Positions 24,234 to 33,793 are shown, numbered from the stretch's first letter. The stretch is DNA of 42,434 nucleotides from an uncultured Collinsella sp. (GCA_959596495.1 CAUFXK010000008.1:1-42434); one strand, 5' to 3'. The notes: a model not told the origin generated them from the sequence alone. Translations and numbers: made by a program.

Positions 24234-27200
24234 TTAAGCGCGGCGCTTCATGGCCCACGCCAGCAGCAGAGCTGCCACACCGACTGCGAGTACGGCACCA
24301 GCCATGACATACGTGCTGTCGCCGGACTCAGGCAACGTCTCCTTGCCAGCCTTCTTCTTAGGCTTGGAAGTCGTAGTCGTGGTCGTAGTAGTCGTAGTGG
24401 TCTGGCCAGGAGCGGGCTTGGCAGCCTCGGCGACCGTAAAGGTCGTCTCGGCCGTGCCCGTGGTCGAGACCACGCTCAGCGTGTGCTCGCCCACGCCGAG
24501 CGTATTCAGGAAGCTCGCCTTGAGCGTCACAATCGTGGAGCCCTCTGTGAGCTCGTAGTTCTCGCGCGCGACCTCCTTGCCGTCAACCAGCACCTTCCGG
24601 AAGAACTCGAGCGGCGCGCTCGAGCGGAAGGTCAGGTCCTTGGCGGCCTCGACCACCATCGTCTGACCCTTGCCGTCGGTGATCTCGGGCGCCAGAATCG
24701 CGATCTCCTCAGTCTTGCCCTTCTCGTGGCAGACGGTGCACTCCTGATGCTTCTCACCCTTGGCCTCGACCGTCGCCGGCCAGTCGACGACCCACTCAAA
24801 GGTGTGCTCCGCCTTGTCGATGATGTCGCCGCAGCGGCAGACATGCCAATGATTCTTGGCATCGTGCGCCCAGCCCGTGCCGTCGGACTCGTGCTTGAGG
24901 ACACCCTCGACCGTCACATTCACGTCGCCCTCGACATCCTTGAGCTCATAGGTGCCCTTGTCGGAGAGCTCGATGGCCTTACCATCGACCTTGACGGCGT
25001 AGCCCTTGCCCGCAAAGTACGCGCTGTCGATGCTCACGGTAAGCGTTGCGGAGCCGTGCCAGTCGAGCTCGGTTGCCGTCGCGGTAAGCGTGTAGCCCTG
25101 CTGGTTAGTCGGCAGCGCCACGACCAGCTTGCGGCCGGCAGCCACGGTGATCTCGGTAGCAGAGGAGGCATCGTAGTTGGCCTTGGCCTGGTAGCGCACC
25201 TCGTACACGCCGGCGGCGAGATCCTTGAGCTCGGTCACGCCCTCGCCCACGGCCTGGTACTCGGCGGCACCCTTGGCGCGCCACTCCATCGTCGCGTTGA
25301 CGCCCGCGATCTTGCCGTCGTGCCTGCCGCTCACGGTCTCGGCCTCGGCCTGGACCTTCGGCGCGTCCTGGGCGGCCTTCTTGATGGAGAACTCGCAGGT
25401 CAAGCCATCGGCGGGCAGCGCGTAGTTGCCCGCTGCCTTGCCCGTCAGCGCGGTGAGGGTCGCCTTATAAGAGGTGCCGACCTCGGTCTGAGAGCCCTCG
25501 ACGGTCGCGCCGAGGTCATCATTGCCGATAACATTGCCGAGCGTGGCCACAGGGCAGTGCTCCTTGCCGTCATAGGTGAACTCGGTGGTGCCCCACGTCA
25601 CAGTGAGCAGACGCTGGTTGATGGTGAACGCGCCATCGACGAACGTGATGCTGTAGTTGGGGTTTGCACCCTCGGGCTGCGTCAGCTGCAGAGCATAGCC
25701 GCCCTCGCGCACGTTGTCGTCATCTTCGCGCTCGATCTCAATACCCTGAAGGCTCTCACCCTCGACAAGCTCGCCGGATGTGATCGTCCACGTAAACACG
25801 GGGTCGGCCTCGCCATAGGTCTTGGAGGCATCGTCGGCCGCAACCGTGATCGGGCACGGCTTGACCTCGAGCGTGACCTCGCCCTCGGCGGTCGTACCGT
25901 CGATCGTCACCTTATAGGAAACAGTCAGTGTGCCAACGTCGCGGATCTTGGGGGCCTCGGAGGACCAGTTCTTGCCGTCGGTGCTGTACTGGGCCGTCGC
26001 GCCCTCGGGCAGTCTCGTCGCATCGACCGTATGATACGCACCGTCGTACTCGTCGGAGTAGCCAGCGATAGCGGCAGCCGGAATCTCGACTGCAGGCAAC
26101 GCATGTCCACAGACCGTGCACTGCTGATGCTTGGAGCCAGCCTCGGTTGCCGTGGGCGCCTTGTCGACAACCCACTCAAAGGTGTGCGCAGCCTCGTCGA
26201 TCTTCTCGCCGCAGGTGCACTCGTGCCAGTGCGCGTTATCGTCGGAGAGCCACTTATCGTTCACGGCCTCGTGCTTGTGCACACCCTCGACCGTTACCCT
26301 CACGTCGCCCTCGACGTCCTGGACGGTGAACTCGCCGCGTTCGTTGGGCGTCACGGCGCCTCCGTTGACCTTGACGACATAGGTGAGGGAGTCGGCAAAG
26401 TAGCCATCCTCGATGCTGATAGTGAGGGTGGCAGAGCCATGCCAGTCGAGCTCGGTCGCGTCAGCCGTGAGCGTGTAGCCCGTCTGCTCGGCCGGCAGCG
26501 TTACCTTGAGCTTGCGGCCAGCGGCAATCGTAACGGTAACGATCTCGGAGGCTTCGTAATTCGTCGTCGCCCCGTAGCACAGGCGATAGGAACCGGGCGC
26601 AAGATTCTCAAGCTTGTCGCCATCGGCCAGATCACTTGTCTTGATGAACATCATCTGCTTGCTAGGCTTACCCAGCTGCATCGACGTATCGACACCTTCA
26701 ATCGTGCCGTCGTGTTTGCCGCTCACGGTCTCCGCCGTCGCCTTTACATTGGGAGCGCTGTCTCGTTTGGCCTTGGCGATAGCGTACTTGCACTCGATGC
26801 CCGACGGCTTGCGGTAATTAGCGAGAACCTTATCCTCACCGACGAGCCCAGTCACCTTCGCCGTATACATACCGGCATTTACCTTTGCGGCGTCAACGAC
26901 CTTGAGAGACACGTCGTCGTTGTTAACCAGATTGGTTATCTCTGCCGTAGGGCCCTGTTCTTGGCCGTTGTAAACGTATTGTCCAACCGTCCACTTCACA
27001 TCGATAGTACGGCGCGTAATGGTGAACTCGCCCGCCTCAAACGTAATGTCGTAATTAGCGTTGGCGCCCTCTTTCTGAGAAGCCGTCACCTTGTACGTCT
27101 TATAACCGGTCAGAACACTCTCGCCCTCATCACGCTTATACGTAATATCAGAAAGCGTATCGCCCTCCATAAGAGAGCCGGCCGTCACTTCATAGGTAAA

Positions 27201-28325
27201 GTCGGGATCCGGGTCGCCATACGTTTTAGATGCGGCAGCAGGCGCCACCGTGATCGCAAGCGGCGTCACCTCGAGCGTCACCTGACCCTTGATGTCGGAA
27301 GCACCAGAGGTGGTCACCTTATAGTCGACAGTGGTCTTGCCGACGTTTTTGATTGTGGGAGCATCCGTTTTCCACGTGACGCCACCGTCGATGCTGAACT
27401 GAGCCGTCGCGTCATCCTTAAGGTCAACGCTCACGGCATGCTCGTTGCCGTCATACACGCCGACATAACCGCCGATGCACGCCGGAGGAATCTCCTCCTC
27501 GCGCAGGACATAGCCGCACGTGGAGCATTGATACCGCTTTAGACCGGGCTTCTCGGTGGTGGGAGCCTTAACTTCCTCCCAAGAGAAGACATGCGTGTCT
27601 TCGTTGAGCTTCTTGCCGCATCGACACACCTGCCAGTGAGCGCCATTCGAACCCTCGGTCTTATACCAAGTACCGTCAGCGGACGCGCAAGGACCCTCCG
27701 CAATTTCGAAGACGTTAGCCCCCGAAGCGTAGTGGTTGTTGTCCGCTTTGAAGCGCACCTCATACTTTCCGGCAGGCAGTCCATCGACCGAAGTTTTACC
27801 GGCACCGATGGACTCCCAGTATGTGTCCCCGTATTTTCTCCACTCATAGGTCTTATTCAAGTTGGAGAGCGACCCATCCTCGAGCAAATGCGCACTTTGG
27901 TCCTTGACCTTGACACCCGTGCCTTCGCTAGCGATATAACGCCACGGAACAGGCTGCCTGGCCGGCGTGATCTTGATTTCAACCGACCCGCTCTTTGTCA
28001 CATAGTCTTTCGCGGTGATGCGGTAATCGACCGTTACGGAGCAGATCTCGCCCTTACGGTTACGCTGAACGTCCGTATAGCTCTTCGCCTCCGTTGTCCA
28101 GCTGTCGCCCTCATCAAAGCTGTACTCGATCGTCATGTCGGCAGGGGCATTTGACACCGAAATGTTGACGCCGTGAGGCTGTCCGTCGTAGACGCCCTCG
28201 AATCCCTCTGCCGTCACGTTCTCAAACTGCGTACCTGTGATGGTCCAGTTTGCGTATGCCGAACCCGTATAGTTACCCGTACCCTTGATATAGATCTGAT
28301 AGTACGGGAAGTAGGAATTGGAGCT
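24234..28325 (-). CDS. Surface protein, C-terminal anchored part (out of frame with N-part)
   Basis: About 1,363 codons in the frame downstream of the poly-C tract. They hold tandem MBG/Ig-like beta domains (YDG...H, SKTYGEADPVFTW, YSITFVDGAFTI) and HWH-CxCG...CxxCG modules. Two units of about 460 residues are repeated, marked by HWQVCRCG, HWHECTCG and HWHVCRCG, with a partial third. The end has a Thr-rich spacer, LPESG, a hydrophobic helix and KRRA: a sortase-type wall anchor. The frame has a TGA at 28344-28346 and no ATG between it and the repeats; the first start-like codon is a GTG at 28217 without a ribosome site. Sequence between 28325 and 28217 reads as normal protein (NYTGSAYANWTITG). 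So this is the rest of the gene starting at 30459, cut off by one base. Confidence 0.8.
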   Translation of the reverse strand, partial: SSNSYFPYYQIYIKGTGNYTGSAYANWTITGTQFENVTAEGFEGVYDGQPHGVNISVSNAPADMTIEYSFDEGDSWTTEAKSYTDVQRNRKGEICSVTVDYRITAKDYVTKSGSVEIKITPARQPVPWRYIASEGTGVKVKDQSAHLLEDGSLSNLNKTYEWRKYGDTYWESIGAGKTSVDGLPAGKYEVRFKADNNHYASGANVFEIAEGPCASADGTWYKTEGSNGAHWQVCRCGKKLNEDTHVFSWEEVKAPTTEKPGLKRYQCSTCGYVLREEEIPPACIGGYVGVYDGNEHAVSVDLKDDATAQFSIDGGVTWKTDAPTIKNVGKTTVDYKVTTSGASDIKGQVTLEVTPLAITVAPAAASKTYGDPDPDFTYEVTAGSLMEGDTLSDITYKRDEGESVLTGYKTYKVTASQKEGANANYDITFEAGEFTITRRTIDVKWTVGQYVYNGQEQGPTAEITNLVNNDDVSLKVVDAAKVNAGMYTAKVTGLVGEDKVLANYRKPSGIECKYAIAKAKRDSAPNVKATAETVSGKHDGTIEGVDTSMQLGKPSKQMMFIKTSDLADGDKLENLAPGSYRLCYGATTNYEASEIVTVTIAAGRKLKVTLPAEQTGYTLTADATELDWHGSATLTISIEDGYFADSLTYVVKVNGGAVTPNERGEFTVQDVEGDVRVTVEGVHKHEAVNDKWLSDDNAHWHECTCGEKIDEAAHTFEWVVDKAPTATEAGSKHQQCTVCGHALPAVEIPAAAIAGYSDEYDGAYHTVDATRLPEGATAQYSTDGKNWSSEAPKIRDVGTLTVSYKVTIDGTTAEGEVTLEVKPCPITVAADDASKTYGEADPVFTWTITSGELVEGESLQGIEIEREDDDNVREGGYALQLTQPEGANPNYSITFVDGAFTINQRLLTVTWGTTEFTYDGKEHCPVATLGNVIGNDDLGATVEGSQTEVGTSYKATLTALTGKAAGNYALPADGLTCEFSIKKAAQDAPKVQAEAETVSGRHDGKIAGVNATMEWRAKGAAEYQAVGEGVTELKDLAAGVYEVRYQAKANYDASSATEITVAAGRKLVVALPTNQQGYTLTATATELDWHGSATLTVSIDSAYFAGKGYAVKVDGKAIELSDKGTYELKDVEGDVNVTVEGVLKHESDGTGWAHDAKNHWHVCRCGDIIDKAEHTFEWVVDWPATVEAKGEKHQECTVCHEKGKTEEIAILAPEITDGKGQTMVVEAAKDLTFRSSAPLEFFRKVLVDGKEVARENYELTEGSTIVTLKASFLNTLGVGEHTLSVVSTTGTAETTFTVAEAAKPAPGQTTTTTTTTTTTSKPKKKAGKETLPESGDSTYVMAGAVLAVGVAALLLAWAMKRRA

Positions 28326-30459
28326 GGGGGGGATCGATCGCGCTCACTGTGCTATACGTCGAATCGCCGTCAATCACGTAGTCATTGTCCTTGACAAAGT
28401 ACGACCAGCTTTGAGAGCCGTAGTTATAAATCTTGACAGAGAAACTGGGCTTGATCGTCTTACCCGTCCACGGGTATGCACGGGCTTTCTCACCATCAAC
28501 CGTGGTGTCTGTTCCGCCGTCATTGAATTCAAACGTGAGTCCGCTGACCTTGCTCAACTCCAGCGGTCTTATTTGGAACTCGCGAGCAAGCGTCAGGTCG
28601 CCCTCCTGGCCCTTGACCTTAACCGTAGACTCGATACGGTAAATCCCCGCATCGGTAGGAACATGCTCCAGCGCCTCGCCCGCGCTGTCGCCCCACTTCG
28701 TAAGCTTGTAATACCTAGAGCCGGAGATATAGACGTCGCCCTTCGAGACGATATCGTCCCTAGCATAGCCGTCCTTATTCGACATCATCAGCGTTGGAGT
28801 GACTTCTCCGCCGCTGTATGTAACGCCCAGCTTTCCCTTATCCGGCGTTGCCCCATCGATACCCAGCTCGACGGCATAGCCATTTTTGTAGCTGCAATCG
28901 CTCGGGCGCATCTTGCCGGAGCAGGTGACCTTCAGCTGATATGAGCTGTTGGCAGCCTTTTCCACCGACCACACATGTTCGTGCGGCAGGCGCGAGGCGT
29001 ACACATATCCGTCGTCTGTCCTTCCGATGCCAACGCTCGGGTCGTCCGTAGTAACACGAGCGCGCAGGTCGCTCTCTTCGATGCCGCAGGTGCCAAGCTT
29101 CCACTGCGTGCCTGCATAGGCGCCCAGCTGATCGTCCTTGAGCGACAGCTGGACCTTACCCGTGAAGGTGTCGGCAATGTTCAGTTTGCCGTAGTAATTA
29201 ATCCCCGGCGTGTCAAGCGCAAGGCCTCGGGCGCCCTTCTCGCCGTTAGTTGTAATGGTCGTATTGCCAGCAAGCGTCACCGTTCCGCGGGCATACACAG
29301 TGTTTCGACGCGTGTTCGCATCGGAATGGTAGTACGTGCCCTCTGCATAAGTGTCGCTCACCTGCGTATTGTTGAGCGTGCATGTCGAATTTTTAGCCAC
29401 CGCAATTGCGCTCGTCATAACCATATCTTGCGTATAGTTCGCCGCTTCTTGCGTCGATGTGATGGTGCAACCGTTCAGCGTAATGTCCGCATTATTGACA
29501 ACAATGTTGCCAGCATGGGTATGCTCATTTTTATCCTGCACGTTAAGTTCTTTGCACCAGATCGATTCTTGTTGATTGTTCTTGAAGGTGCAGTTGTTGA
29601 GCACAACCTTGGGCCTGCACCCACGGCCTACGACGCTTAGCGCACCAGCGCAGTCATCTTCATTATCCGTAAATTCACAGTTGCTAAACGCGACGTCCAA
29701 ACTCTTTGCACCGTTCGCCGAGCTGAGAATCGTTACCGGAGCCGGAGAGGCTTCATATTCTGTTGCGATGTTGCTGTACGCGTGACTGCTGCCATAAGTC
29801 GCACCGTTCGGCGTGCAATCCCATTTGCTGACCTTGACATTGTCGAAGGTCGCGGTTTCGCCATCGACCATCGTGCCGTACAGCGCAATTGGCCTTTTAG
29901 ACACCCCTGAGCCTACCGTTATAAGCTCGATGCCGGAAACCTTAAGGTTCAGGCTGTTGGGGACCCTGTTTTTATCGGCACCATCGCCGTAACCGTCTTT
30001 TCTGCCGGCATTGTCGGACAAAAAGCTCTTGCCGTTGCAATAGACGGGAGTCCTGCCATTCCCGTTGGTTCCAATGAACTCGATATAGCCGCCGTCAAGC
30101 ACAAAGAGCTCGTCGTAGCCGCTGCCTCTTTTGTCCTTAATGGAACCAGGCCAGTGACCAACACTTGCATTCCCGGTGAGATAGATGCGCGTCGGATCTT
30201 GCTCGGTACCGCCCTTTACGACGTAATGGTTGATCTTGATCTCTCCACCGACAACGTAATCCTCACCCGCCTCGAGCGTCACCGTGTCGGCAACGTAGGG
30301 GTTGGTGCTCTCTGTTTGGGCTATCTTCACATTCGAAGGAATATCCGCCGTAGTCGCCGCCTCAGCCACCCCCGGCGTCGCCACAAGCGCGCATGCTACG
30401 GTGGCGATGCCCAGCAGACGCGTCAACACAGTGCGCATCCCCATCTTCTTCTCCCTCAT
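28273..30459 (-). CDS. Surface protein, N-terminal secreted part (frameshifted)
   Basis: As read, a 728-residue exported protein. A signal peptide covers about 1-34 (ending GVAEA). A repeat-rich region at about 50-430 looks like a right-handed beta-helix (CEFTDNED, NCTFKNNQ, GCTITSTQ), common in adhesins and polysaccharide-binding proteins. Ig-like beta domains follow. After seven cytosines the frame runs 17 codons into a stop at 28273. With six (or nine) cytosines it would continue into the repeats at 24234 and end in an LPESG anchor, about 2,074 residues in all. The ATG at 30459 has GGGGAG 5 nt upstream. In the present state the product would be secreted without a wall anchor. Confidence 0.82.
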   Translation of the reverse strand: MREKKMGMRTVLTRLLGIATVACALVATPGVAEAATTADIPSNVKIAQTESTNPYVADTVTLEAGEDYVVGGEIKINHYVVKGGTEQDPTRIYLTGNASVGHWPGSIKDKRGSGYDELFVLDGGYIEFIGTNGNGRTPVYCNGKSFLSDNAGRKDGYGDGADKNRVPNSLNLKVSGIELITVGSGVSKRPIALYGTMVDGETATFDNVKVSKWDCTPNGATYGSSHAYSNIATEYEASPAPVTILSSANGAKSLDVAFSNCEFTDNEDDCAGALSVVGRGCRPKVVLNNCTFKNNQQESIWCKELNVQDKNEHTHAGNIVVNNADITLNGCTITSTQEAANYTQDMVMTSAIAVAKNSTCTLNNTQVSDTYAEGTYYHSDANTRRNTVYARGTVTLAGNTTITTNGEKGARGLALDTPGINYYGKLNIADTFTGKVQLSLKDDQLGAYAGTQWKLGTCGIEESDLRARVTTDDPSVGIGRTDDGYVYASRLPHEHVWSVEKAANSSYQLKVTCSGKMRPSDCSYKNGYAVELGIDGATPDKGKLGVTYSGGEVTPTLMMSNKDGYARDDIVSKGDVYISGSRYYKLTKWGDSAGEALEHVPTDAGIYRIESTVKVKGQEGDLTLAREFQIRPLELSKVSGLTFEFNDGGTDTTVDGEKARAYPWTGKTIKPSFSVKIYNYGSQSWSYFVKDNDYVIDGDSTYSTVSAIDPPQLQFLLPVLSDLYQGYG
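28326..28332 (-). repeat. Seven-cytosine homopolymer at the frameshift point
   Basis: On the minus strand GAT is followed by seven C. Six C would give GAT CCC CCC AGC TCC AAT and join both frames exactly: 30459 to 24234 less one base is 2,075 codons. It is a candidate slipped-strand switch or a sequencing error. Confidence 0.8.
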
Positions 30460-30510
30460 CATAGCTCCCCTTACCCCTATGCTTTCGCAATGTTCGTTAT
30501 CGCTTGGCGC

Positions 30511-30545
30511 TGGCGGTCGGCATGGTCCCCGACCGGCCGCCAGCA
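30511..30545. repeat. Hairpin in the adhesin/two-component divergent region
   Basis: GCTGGCGGTCGG pairs with CCGGCCGCCAGC with one G-U type mismatch. Beyond it lies TTGACA (30550-30555), 15 bp and TATTTT, a weak candidate promoter for the two-component genes. Confidence 0.5.
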
Positions 30546-30700
30546 TCTGTTGACATGTTTATCCACGGATTATTTTGCTGCTGCACTTTCTAACGCCCTG
30601 CCGCTTGGCGCGAGTTGCACGCCTTGGGGCGCAAATGGAACACGCCTCCGCGGGCGGCGCGCACCCAATGTGGCAAAATCGAACTACTAAGGGGGCTCGA

Positions 30701-31423
30701 ATGCTCAAGATTATCGCCTGCGACGACGACGTCGCTTTTCTAGATAGACTGCACCGGATGATCGACCGCTGGTCGACCGAGACGAGCACGGCAGTCGACG
30801 TTGCGCTCGTCACGCGCGGCGAGGACCTGCTGGCCCGCCATGCCGCATCGCGTGCCGACATCATTCTGCTCGACATGATCATGCCGCTCGTCAACGGCAT
30901 GGACACCGCGCGGGAGCTGCGCCAATCTGACACCGCCGTGCGACTGGTGTTCCTCACCTCATCGCCCGAGTTCGCGCTGGAGTCCTATGAGGTCCGTGCC
31001 TTCGACTACCTGCTCAAGCCCGTAACGTACGAACGCCTGGCGCAACTGCTCGACGAGCTTTCGAGCATGCGACCCGCCGTGACCGATGAGCTCGTAACCA
31101 AAACGTCCTTTGGCTACCACGCCCTGCGCCTGTCCGATATCGAATATGCCGAGGCCCGCAACAAGCACGTGGTATTCCACCTGCGCGACGGGCGCGATAT
31201 CGAGGCGCTTGAGCCGTTCCGCAACATCGAGGACCAGCTAGCCAAAAACGCAAGCTTCTTTAAATGTCACCGTAGCTACCAGGTCAACCTGCGCAATATC
31301 GACCACTTCAACCGCACGGATATCGTCATGCGCTCGGGCGCTTGCATCCCGCTGGCGCGCAGCTGCAAGCAGGGTTTCCAGGATGCCTACTTTGCGGCAC
31401 GGTTCGAGGGCGGGAGGCGCTAA
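30701..31423 (+). CDS. LytTR-family response regulator (AgrA-like)
   Basis: A 240-residue regulator. The receiver domain spans about 1-120 with acidic residues in ACDDD, the phosphorylated Asp in IILLDMIMP near 57 and a Lys in YLLKPV. The LytTR DNA-binding domain spans about 135-240, including the typical FFKCHRSYQVNL. AAGGGGG precedes the ATG at 30701; an upstream in-frame start at 30575 is rejected for lack of one. Its stop overlaps the kinase start by one base. It diverges from the giant surface protein gene and could regulate it, which is inference from position. Confidence 0.92.
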   Translation: MLKIIACDDDVAFLDRLHRMIDRWSTETSTAVDVALVTRGEDLLARHAASRADIILLDMIMPLVNGMDTARELRQSDTAVRLVFLTSSPEFALESYEVRAFDYLLKPVTYERLAQLLDELSSMRPAVTDELVTKTSFGYHALRLSDIEYAEARNKHVVFHLRDGRDIEALEPFRNIEDQLAKNASFFKCHRSYQVNLRNIDHFNRTDIVMRSGACIPLARSCKQGFQDAYFAARFEGGRR

Positions 31424-32700
31424 TGCTCCCCACGGCCGAGATGGTACTTTGGGCAATTCACCACGCAACAACCCTGCTTTTTGGCGTTTTTGCCTCGGCG
31501 GCGCTCTGCGGTATCGAGATCAACCGGCGTCATGCGCTTGAGCTGGTGATGGTCGGCGCCGTAACCGGATGCGCATTCGGCCTCGCCAATGCCGTCGGCG
31601 GCGAGCTTTTCGCCCGTCAGGTATATCCACTCGTCGTGCATCTGCCGCTCGTCATCTATCTGTGCGCGCGCTATCGCCTGAGCCCGCTGCTCGTTATGCT
31701 GGGCGTCACCAGTGCTTATCTGAGCTGCCAGTTCAGCAACTGGATGGGCATCGCCGCGCTCGCCGCCACCGACTCGCAAATCGCGTACTACGCGGCACGC
31801 ATTATCACCACGGCCGTCGTCTTTGCGATCCTGCTGCATTGGGCAAGCGACATCGGTCCGCGCCTGGCGGTCAAAACCCCCACCGAGCTCGAGATTCTGC
31901 TCATCCTGCCGCTCGTCTATTACATCTTTGACTACGCCACCAACGTCTATACCACGCTCTTCCACTCGGGCTCCGTGGTGACGGTTGAGTTTTTGGCGTT
32001 TGCGCTTTGCGCGTTCTACCTTATGTTTCTTGCTGTGTATCTGCGCGAATACGAGGCGAAGGAAATCGCCGAGCGCGAGCGCTGGATGCTTGCGACCCGC
32101 GACAGCGCAGCCATCAAGGAACTCGAAGCTTGGCGCCAATCTGGACGCGAGCTTTCGGTCCTCCGCCATGACATGCGGCACTTCCTGCGCGGCCTTGCGG
32201 CTTTGATCGAGGAGGGCCACATCGACGAGGCGCTCGAACACATCGACGAACTCTGTGAGACGAACGACCGCACCGCCGTGCGCCGCTACTGCGCCAACGA
32301 CACAGTCAATATCGTGCTTTCGTCATTTAGCTCCGATATCAACCGAAGCGGCATCCCCGCCGATTTGCGCGCCGCCGTACCCGAGAGCGTCCATGTAGCC
32401 GACGTCGATCTGTTTAGCGTGCTCTCGAACGCCCTGGACAACGCCATCGTCGCCGCGAGCGCCGCTCCCCAGGGCAAGCGATTTGTCGATCTGGACCTGC
32501 GTTGCGAGGACGGGCAACTGCTCCTTTTGGTCTCCAACACGTTTGGGCGCCCGCCGCGCATGGTCGACGGCATGCCCGTAGCCGGGCACACCGGACACGG
32601 CTTTGGAACCAAGAGCATTAAGCTTGCCGTCGAGCGCATGGACGGCAACTGCCAGTTTCGCATTCACGGTGACCGATTTGAGCTGCGCGCCGTGATGTAG
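31423..32700 (+). CDS. GHKL sensor histidine kinase (AgrC-like)
   Basis: A 425-residue membrane kinase. About six transmembrane helices occupy residues 10-215. The dimerisation region carries the phospho-acceptor in LRHDMRHFL near 248. The GHKL ATPase domain follows, with an N-box NALDNAIVAAS near 336 and a G-box GHGFGTKSI near 391. This is the AgrC/ComD architecture, which usually senses peptides. No pheromone precursor or AgrB-like processing protein is seen nearby. The ATG at 31423 overlaps the regulator stop (TAATG), so they are coupled. Confidence 0.92.
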   Translation: MLPTAEMVLWAIHHATTLLFGVFASAALCGIEINRRHALELVMVGAVTGCAFGLANAVGGELFARQVYPLVVHLPLVIYLCARYRLSPLLVMLGVTSAYLSCQFSNWMGIAALAATDSQIAYYAARIITTAVVFAILLHWASDIGPRLAVKTPTELEILLILPLVYYIFDYATNVYTTLFHSGSVVTVEFLAFALCAFYLMFLAVYLREYEAKEIAERERWMLATRDSAAIKELEAWRQSGRELSVLRHDMRHFLRGLAALIEEGHIDEALEHIDELCETNDRTAVRRYCANDTVNIVLSSFSSDINRSGIPADLRAAVPESVHVADVDLFSVLSNALDNAIVAASAAPQGKRFVDLDLRCEDGQLLLLVSNTFGRPPRMVDGMPVAGHTGHGFGTKSIKLAVERMDGNCQFRIHGDRFELRAVM

Positions 32701-32760
32701 GGGCGCGACAAGCCGGCGCCGCGCTCGACCCGTCAGGACCGCCTTGCCGGCGCCAGTCCG

Positions 32761-33336
32761 CTACAGCGGCGCGGCCGCCGGGGTCAGCTGTTTGATGTAG
32801 GCCCACATGCGCTGTTTGGCGGCTTTGTCAGTGAGCGCCGCCTCAAAACCGTCGAGCGCGAGCACGCGACGACCCTGAACATGGGCGACCAAGCCGGGCT
32901 TGAGCATGGCGGTATCGAAGTCGTCGATTGCCACGAGCATGTCGGCATAGGTCTCGCGCATGGTATCGGCCGCGCGATCGTCCAGCAGCAGGACTGCCTC
33001 GGGGTCCAAAGCCTCGAGCGCCTCGCGGAACAGCTCGCACGGCAGGCCCTCGCCTGTCGCAACCGCTCCGTCGCCCGCGCCGGCGACGCTCGCCAGCACG
33101 CAAAAATCCTCGGGCGCGTAGCCGATGGCACCGAGCGCCTTGCGCAGCGCAGCACCGTCCGGACCGGCAGCCAGCTCACCGCCCGCACGCTCGGCATCGT
33201 CTAAATCACCTTTTACCAGTACAATCGGCGAGCACGCGTTGCCCGCGATGCGCACGCCGCGACCCGCGAGCGATGCGAGCTCCTGCTCGGTCGCCTGGGC
33301 GATAGCTTCTTTTTTCTGGCTTTGTGACGTGGGCAT
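32761..33336 (-). CDS. Hypothetical protein
   Basis: A 191-residue soluble protein of no recognised family. It is Ala-rich, with an N-terminal helix after a short polar start, then alternating predicted strands and helices (SPIVLVKGDL, FCVLAS, AVLLLDDRAADTM, DMLVAIDDFDTAML, RVLALDGFEAAL). The last strand-helix part ends in WAYIKQL. This could be a Rossmann-like fold but no cofactor motif is visible. The ATG at 33336 has GGAG 5 nt upstream, better than the upstream frame start at 33366. It lies between the histidine kinase (convergent) and thioredoxin (divergent). Confidence 0.75.
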   Translation of the reverse strand: MPTSQSQKKEAIAQATEQELASLAGRGVRIAGNACSPIVLVKGDLDDAERAGGELAAGPDGAALRKALGAIGYAPEDFCVLASVAGAGDGAVATGEGLPCELFREALEALDPEAVLLLDDRAADTMRETYADMLVAIDDFDTAMLKPGLVAHVQGRRVLALDGFEAALTDKAAKQRMWAYIKQLTPAAAPL

Positions 33337-33472
33337 GCGCTCTCCAATCGTTTGCGTGCCCACCATTATATAAAAGAGCCGCCCGCGAGTGGTTGCATTG
33401 CGGGCCGTTGGGTATAAGCACGGTCGTACTGAGTTTTACGCGGCCGAGCCGCGTCGCACTATGGAGGTCACC

Positions 33473-33793
33473 ATGGCTGACATTAAGCAGATTACCCCCG
33501 AGAACTTCGATTCCGTCGTTAACAGCAGCCTTCCCGTGCTGGTTGATTTTTGGGCACCGTGGTGCGGTCCCTGCCGCTCGCTCTCGCCCATTGTTGACGA
33601 AGTGGCCGACGAGCTGGCCGGCAAACTCGCCGTCGCCAAATGCAACGTCGACGACAATCAGGACCTGGCCATGAAGTTTGGCGTTATGAGCATCCCCACG
33701 CTGGTTGTCTTTAAGAACGGCGAGGAAATCGACCGCTCCGTTGGCGCGCTGCCCAAGGCCAGGCTGCAGGCGCTGCTTGAGAAGCACCTGTAA
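33473..33793 (+). CDS. trxA: Thioredoxin
   Basis: A 106-residue thioredoxin of standard length that reduces protein disulfides in the cytoplasm. The active site WCGPC lies at about 31-35 within VDFWAPWCGPCRSL, and the cis-proline loop is in SIPTLVVFKNG. GGAGGT precedes the ATG at 33473. The upstream frame to 33389 lacks a ribosome site. No thioredoxin reductase is adjacent. Confidence 0.97.
   Translation: MADIKQITPENFDSVVNSSLPVLVDFWAPWCGPCRSLSPIVDEVADELAGKLAVAKCNVDDNQDLAMKFGVMSIPTLVVFKNGEEIDRSVGALPKARLQALLEKHL

Noticed and set aside
24123..27542. 1,139-codon plus-strand frame opposite the surface protein
   Set aside because: It is antisense shadow; the minus strand encodes clear Ig-like repeats, a CxCG module and an LPESG anchor.
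30575..30700. N-terminal extension of the response regulator
   Set aside because: The receiver domain begins at MLKIIACDDD with a ribosome site directly upstream of 30701; the extension lacks one and is not regulator-like.
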